DNA of 64,000 bases from Astropecten irregularis (taxonomy: Eukaryota > Echinodermata > Asteroidea > Paxillosida > Astropectinidae). The DNA lies in NCBI GenBank assembly GCA_963971285.1, contig OZ020252.1, positions 12,189,662-12,253,661 on the forward strand. The letters are read 5' to 3'. The notes under the pieces are model-generated. The model had not been told where the DNA came from. It searched no databases and worked only from the letters and a program-made list of their open reading frames with translations. The translations under genes and the position numbers were made by a program. Within the stretch, counting starts at the first letter, position 1, and every line of letters begins with the position of its first letter. Below are positions 58,250-64,000 of this stretch, piece after piece.

Positions 58250-59180
58250 GATGACAGAAACACTTTCCAGACCAAGTCCACCAAAACATGCCCCAGTATT
58301 TCTTTGCTCGCCCCCACACATCCACAAAAAAAAAATAAAGTACACTTATAAAAAACATCTTCAGAGGGTTTTTAAAGCACTGGAATTCAACACAAAGCAA
58401 CATGACAAAACACGATGCAGTGCAATGCAGTGCAGTCCAATCATAGAGATATATTAAAATTACATGAGTGCTAGCTCCGTGTACAAAGTGATGCTTGCTG
58501 GGTGCATCCATGTTTGTGCACAAACCTATGGAAAACACAACATTTTGTACGTTTTTTGTATGTTCATTTGCATGTCTGCATTGTGTTCTATACAGGTGTG
58601 TTATCGAAGCCAATAGCGCTCTAGTAATTTTAATGTAGCTCTATGAGTATACAATACACGACATGTTAATAAATAAATTTCCATTCATCAGCTCTGTGGG
58701 TTTGCTGCATAAAACAAGCCGGTATAATTACAAATCAAGTGTATTCTACCTTATTAATGATAAATTAAACACTGGGACATTGAAATTACATGTACATACA
58801 TGTAGTCATTACTTACAATTCTCTGGCAAGTTTGATAAGGGCAGAAATTTTCAGCTCCAAATAGGTTTTTATGTGTCCATTACATGATACAAGCAAAGAC
58901 GGAAGCACATCACATCACTGTGAAGCATAACACAGGCAGATATTCACAACTGAGACATGACTGGTCTAGTGGAATACTGCAACTTTGTATGTTGGCATTT
59001 AGCCACTCTCATGGAATGTGCTGCTGGTCCTATGGAATAGTTCATACTTGAACACATGCTGGAACACTTAACCCATCCAATGACAATGTTCCCACTTTTT
59101 GCATCACAGTGGACGTTGAGGGCAACAAATGAAACATTGTGTCGCGATTCTAAAGGGCCCTAGCTGGGTCAGTCTGGAAA
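58250..59180. other. Nothing recognised
   Basis: No supported features. Confidence 0.4.
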
Positions 59181-59187
59181 TGACTCC

Positions 59188-59353
59188 TAATAGCGCTCCG
59201 CACTAATGACATCACAAAATTCCCAGATGTCAGACAAACATTGTCTCACACATGTAGCGTATGTATGCACGCGCACACCACACGTCTGCATGGTTGCAAT
59301 GTTTGTCTGAGATCCTGTGCTATTTTTAGCGCAAGTGCGGAACGCTATTCCAG
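59188..59353. repeat. Imperfect inverted repeat, MITE-like
   Basis: CTAATAGCGCTCCGCAC and TCAGACAAACATTG on the left match, inverted, CAATGTTTGTCTGA and GTGCGGAACGCTATT on the right, with mismatches. Confidence 0.55.
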
Positions 59354-59851
59354 TAAAAGGCAGAATCGGTATCGGTGCATGAACGGGGAGCCGGGAAGAG
59401 GTTTGATATTTTAATCGTCTTTAGATTGTTGATTATCAAACAAGGTCATATTTGTATGTAGATGACGGTGATTAGAGCTCCAATCAGGTTATATACTGAG
59501 GTACGTGTACATGTATATGTCAAACCATGTACCAAATCAAAGGGTTTGCTGATGCATAACTCCAAATTTAAATATACAATGCTGTTTCCATAGCACCATA
59601 AAGCGTCCTTTATTCCGTACAATGGGCACTTAGGCAGTGCATACATGCGTGCATCAGCTGCCTATAGGAGTGTACTGTATGTGATGTACTGTCACAATTG
59701 AACAGCAGCTGCCACAGAAGGAAAGTATCAGGTCAATGTTAACTAATAATTACCGCAGGGCATTTGACATTGTACATTGTTGCGAAAAAGCTATACTGTT
59801 TGTCAAGGTTTTTTTTTTAGCTGTTTCGCATGCAGCGGAACAGCTTTTGTT

Positions 59852-59891
59852 AGGTGTTCGGGTTCAAGCCGAACACCTATTGTTATTGTTC

Positions 59892-59925
<34 letters not shown>

Positions 59926-60876
59926 CTCCTTCCACCCAAACTTGTCAGCAGGACTTCTTGGTGACAGGTACAAGATATTGAGTTGAAACTTAGTGGGAAC
60001 TTTGGTCATGATGTCAAGTTGTATTTAGAAGATTGACGTCATGATGACGTCATCGGGTATCAAATTACACGCGTTTTTAGGAAAAACTTTGGTGCTTTAT
60101 AACTTGAGAACCACATGACCTACGATTTTGATATTGACATATGTTACTCACCACATGAATGTGAACAATTAATATATTCAATGTTGTGTACAAATGACCT
60201 TCACTTCCGGTGTTACCGGAAGTTGAACTTTGACTCAAAATAACTCAAAATTGGAAAGGTTTTGGCCACATACAATTGCTTGGCAAAAAGATAGAGTAGG
60301 TCTTAGGCTTTCAGAAAATATAAACGATAACGTCATACGGGCTGTATAGCGCCCTCTACGGTGGATTAAAGATATACAGTGATTACGTAATCCAAAAGTA
60401 AAAAAACAGATTTCCGCCAAATTTGGTGAGTGTGAAGCACTAGTGCACCTTGACATGTTTGCGAAGTTTGAAATCAGTGACGTCATTTAACCGGAAGTTA
60501 TGCGTTTTTAAAGGGAAAATGATGTAATTATTCAAATACTGTTTACTCTTTAAGTACATGACGTACATCAGTGAAAATTGCAAAATATCTACAGCGTACG
60601 CATTGAATAATTTCTGCAAATTTTCAGTTGTTTGTGATTAACTAACCGGAAGTTATCGTCCAGGTAAGTATTACATATTTAAAGGTGACACCATTTTCTA
60701 TGTATACGCTATTTGTCAGTGTATGAATATGGCAATCAGCATGATCAGTATCACGCAATATATTTACGCAGTATTTCAATAATTATGCCATTGATTACAT
60801 ACAATCCAACAAACAGTTCCACTACGAAATGAAACCCCGAACACCTAGTGGTTGTTCCCACAACCACAATGTCTAG
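59852..60876 (+). mobile_element. Helentron-like F1 element
   Basis: 5' hairpin AGGTGTTCGG/CCGAACACCT, T-tract, body closely similar to 43,438-44,460, 3' CCGAACACCT, hairpin GTGGTTGT/ACAACCAC, CTAG. Confidence 0.8.
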
Positions 60877-60891
60877 TTTTTTTTATTTTTT

Positions 60892-61908
60892 GGCTTTTCC
60901 GTGTTCAACGGAAAAGGTATTGTTTTTGTTATTGTTTTTGTTCTTTTTTTTTTTTTTTACTTTCTTCTTCTTCTTGTCGTCGTTTTTTTCTAGGTGGCAC
61001 TTTGGCTACTTTTAAAGTGCCGATTTTGACCAAACTTGGTCAAAACAAAGTCCCTGTAGGGTAGTTGTATGCACAACATTTACGTCATCATGACGTCATC
61101 AGGTGTCACGTGACAGTGTCTTAAAGGGGCAAATTTCAGACATCATTTATGAACTAACCCTAAGTCCGATTGAGTTGAAACTTGGTATGTATCTAAGTCG
61201 GGAAGTGTTATATCGAAAAATTGCAATGACGTCATCATGACATCATTCCCTGATTTTTTATGATTTATTGAAATTTTGGGTCTTAAAGTTCTTATAACGA
61301 TATCTAGTAAACGAAATCAGGTGTCATGTGACAACCTATTTGAATTTAATAATAAAAATCTTTAAACAACAAAAAATCAACCGTTTGAGATATTAAGTTC
61401 ATTCTTTCACCAAAAGTGATTGCTAGGCAAGGTCTTTCTTTGAGACATTTTGTTTGACCTCAGTGACCTCTACTTCCGGTCAAACAGGAAGTAGCTCCTC
61501 ATTTAAAAGTGATAAGAGCTAGGATCATGATTCTTTCACCAAATATCAATGTAAGGCTAGGTCTTTCTTTGTGAAACATTGTTTGACCTCTGTGACCTCT
61601 ACTTCCGGTCAAACCGGAAGTTGCTCCTCATTTAAAAGTGGAAAGAGCTACAATCATGATTCTTTCACTCAATATCAATGTTAGGCAAGATCTTTCTTTG
61701 TGACACATAACTTGACCTCTGTGACCTCTACTTCCGGTCAAACAGGAAGTAGCTTGTCATTTAAAAGTTGTAAAAGCTACAATTAGGATTCTTTCGCCAA
61801 AAGTCAATGTTATTGAAGGTCTTTCCAATGACACAATCTGATTTACAAGCAATTTATATCATATGCGGAAAAGCCTTATGTGCTGTTTCAAACAGCCATA
61901 AACTCTAG
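60892..61908 (+). mobile_element. Helentron-like F2 element, both ends present
   Basis: 5' hairpin GGCTTTTCCG/CGGAAAAGG, (TTC)n then TTGTCG, TGACGTCA words, three units of the 129-bp repeat (61,430-61,820), 3' CGGAAAAGCC, hairpin with CTGTTTCAAACAG core, CTAG. This copy defines the full F2 structure. Confidence 0.8.
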
Positions 61909-62169
61909 TTTTTCTTTCTTCTTCTTTTTTTTCCCACTGCCCATAGACTTTGCACACGTTTTATTCTACGGGACTTTTTTGCCATTAAACTTTTATACAC
62001 TTTATTCAAAGTTGGTATATCATAGTACATACAGCATAGATGTGCCCGCGTGAATTACGTCATGATGACGTCATCAGGTGTCATGTGACAAGCTATTTGA
62101 ATTTAATAATAAAAATCTTAAAAAGTCAATAAAAAATCAACCGTTTGAGATATTAAGTTCATTCTTTCA

Positions 62170-62850
62170 CCAAATATCAATGTTAGGCTAGGTCTTTCTT
62201 TATGACACATTGCTTGACCTCTGTGACCTCTACTTCCTGTCAAACAGGAAGTAGCTCCTCATTTAAAAGTGGCAAGAGCTAGGATCATGATTCTTTCACT
62301 AAATATCCATGTTAGGCAAGGTCTTTCTTTGAGACATTTTGTTTGACCTCAGTGACCTCTACTTCCGGTCAAACAGGAAGTAGCTCCTCATTTAAAAGTG
62401 GTAAGAGCTAGGATCATGATTCTTTCACCAAAAGTGATTGTTAGGTAAGGTCTTTCTTTGTGACACATTGATTGACCTGTGTGACCTCTACTTCCGGTCA
62501 AACAGGAAGTAGCTCCTCATTTAAAAGTGGCAAGAGCTAGGATCATGATTCTTTCACCAAAAGTGATTGTTAGGTAGGTCTTTCTTTGTGACACATTGAT
62601 TGACCTGTGTGACCTCTACTTCCGGTCAAACAGGAAGTAGCTCCTCATTTAAAAGTGGCAAGAGCTAGGATCATGATTCTTTCACTAAATATCCATGTTA
62701 GGCAAGGTCTTTCTTTGTGACATTTTGTTTGACCTCAGTAAACTCTACTTCCGGTCAAACAGGAAGTAGCTCCTCATTTAAAAGTGGTAAGAGCTAGGAT
62801 CATAATTCTTTCAATGTTAGGCAAGGTCTTTCTTTGTGACACATACATAT
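62170..62850. repeat. 129-bp minisatellite, about 5 units
   Basis: Same unit as 19,328-20,515 in the opposite orientation, with TGACCTCTGTGACCT and CTTCCGGTCAAACAGGAAGT. Confidence 0.8.
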
Positions 62851-63262
62851 TTAGATCTAATGTTGCATGGATTCATAAATTAATTTAAAAACATGGAGCG
62901 GAAAAGCTCTATGCTCTGTTGCACTTGCAGACAGACATAGAATCTCTAGTTTCTATTGTACATGTAGATGAAACGAAAGGTACCCATGTTTGTGTCCATC
63001 CTTACAATTTTATAAATGAAGCACAAGTGGTAATCATTCATAAAGAACATTTGTTCAGAAGGCCTTTTTTGCATTGGAGGGAGTAAACTGTGGGGTTTTG
63101 TATACCAGGTTTTAATAAGATTCATATTTAAAATTGTTTGTTAGGCTAATTCTTAATTAAACTGAAAACCCTCCGGTCCCGATACATTCTTAAACCATTT
63201 GATGTGTTTCCTTTAAGGAGAATACTGAAGCATGTGGCAAAACAGGCAGGCTGGCCAACACT

Positions 63263-63745
63263 TTGTTTAAAGGTCTTTGTACAACCTTCAGAATTACGAG
63301 ATATTGTTTTAGCCTATTGATAGGGGATGGTTGGGATGACATTGAAAGCCTAGATATCAGATGGTCTCACCAAAGAGTAGAAGAACCACTTTTAGGCCTT
63401 AGTTCCAAATGGAGGTCAGAGATGCAGTCTAGAGAAAATGCCCCAGCGTGTGAAGGCAAGCCCGTTAAAAGAGAACCAGTCCCTAAAAAAAGGCGCCACA
63501 TCCAGAAAGTCACCAGGAGGACCGAACAGCAAGAAGCTCCAGGCAAAGTGAATCAGCTGTACCATCGGCTGCATCTCTGGCATCAAGCTCATCAGAGGTA
63601 TTTTGGGGACCCTTTTGACATAATCCAAACTGTGGAGGCTAACATCCTTTCACCAATACAACCAGCCAAATTGTCAACTGTTTCTTGTCCAACTAGGCCC
63701 CTATCTGCCAGATTCAAGTTGTATGTGTCTAAAGACACTGGATGA
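63263..63745 (+). CDS. Unrecognised ORF, 160 codons
   Basis: A basic, Lys/Arg-rich middle (KREPVPKKRRHIQKVTRR), then YHRLHLWHQAHQRYFGDPFD. No domain recognised. No repeat ends seen nearby except the Helentron end at 62,949. It could be part of an exon, a transposon relic, or chance. Confidence 0.3.
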   Translation: MFKGLCTTFRITRYCFSLLIGDGWDDIESLDIRWSHQRVEEPLLGLSSKWRSEMQSRENAPACEGKPVKREPVPKKRRHIQKVTRRTEQQEAPGKVNQLYHRLHLWHQAHQRYFGDPFDIIQTVEANILSPIQPAKLSTVSCPTRPLSARFKLYVSKDTG

Positions 63746-64000
63746 GTATCTTATTAGTTTGCCCTTCCATGCAGTCACATCATCAACCATCAGCACGTGG
63801 TTAAAAACATTTATGGACTTGACTGGCATAGATGTCTCTTTCCACGGCTCAATCACGACTGTTCACAGCACACATTTGGCATAACAGCTGACTAGTACAT
63901 TCAAATGATTTTCGGGATGTTTCCAATCAGGTTTGGAATGGCAGTCCTGGCTTTGGTTAAGCTTTGACTAGGGTGAAATATAATTTCCAATTATGTATTA

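Larger units (their letters stand above)
59819..62949 (+). mobile_element. Nested Helentron-like stack on the plus strand
   Basis: Outer 5' hairpin 59,819-59,845 (AGCTGTTTCGC ... GCGGAACAGCT). Six nt later a complete F1 (59,852-60,876), then after 15 T-rich nt an F2 (60,892-61,908), then the outer body, which ends at 62,949 with GCGGAAAAGCT, a hairpin and CTAG. The last subterminal repeat fits the outer hairpin arm with one mismatch, so the outer element encloses two younger ones. Confidence 0.7.

Overview
Overall: this is metazoan nuclear DNA, gene-poor and very rich in transposons. The only host gene I recognise is a tensin-family gene on the minus strand. Its N-terminal half (phosphatase-like domain, C2 domain, start of the linker) is spread over at least nine exons between about 32,900 and 857. 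Exon phases join exactly at every junction I checked. The C-terminal SH2 and PTB exons would lie to the left of the window. Intact splice sites, tRNA-derived SINEs, CR1-like, RTE-like, Penelope, DIRS, gypsy and Tigger-like elements and Helentron-like elements with minisatellite cores point to a marine invertebrate (deuterostome or lophotrochozoan). I cannot name the species.

Layout: 1-3,016 holds two tensin exons among SINE, MULE-type and TTAA-type MITEs. 3,424-9,651 is a GC-rich, decayed DIRS-type retrotransposon on the minus strand, with inverted terminal repeats, an internal complementary region, tyrosine recombinase, RNase H and RT traces. 10,085-10,287 is a C2 exon. 11,206-13,362 is a broken Tigger/pogo transposase. 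13,515-23,215 is a stack of Helentron-like elements with a Penelope fragment inside it. 23,785-24,230 is a gypsy remnant. 24,681-32,898 carries the phosphatase-domain exons between MITEs and a deleted RTE-like copy. 34,276-36,319 and 37,345-39,940 are two non-LTR retrotransposons. 40,260-42,080 is a second Helentron-like cluster, carrying a solo LTR. 43,438-44,460 is a stand-alone Helentron-like element. 46,475-47,240 is a CR1-like RT fragment. 48,160-58,250 is mostly MITEs, a 53-bp minisatellite and hAT-like debris. 59,819-62,949 is a second Helentron stack on the plus strand.

Main observation: three families of Helentron-like non-autonomous elements share one grammar. Each has a 5' hairpin whose arm reappears inverted just before a 3' hairpin, and then a terminal CTAG followed by TT. 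In two places they are nested like Russian dolls. The 5' hairpins pile up on one side, 6-39 nt apart. The bodies and 3' ends pile up on the other side in an order consistent with nesting. This suggests repeated insertion into the T-rich tract just inside the 5' hairpin of the resident element.

Most mobile-element ORFs here are broken by stops, frameshifts or deletions, so the elements look like relics. The tensin exons show no break, but the phosphatase P-loop keeps the Cys and has Pro where the catalytic Arg should be.
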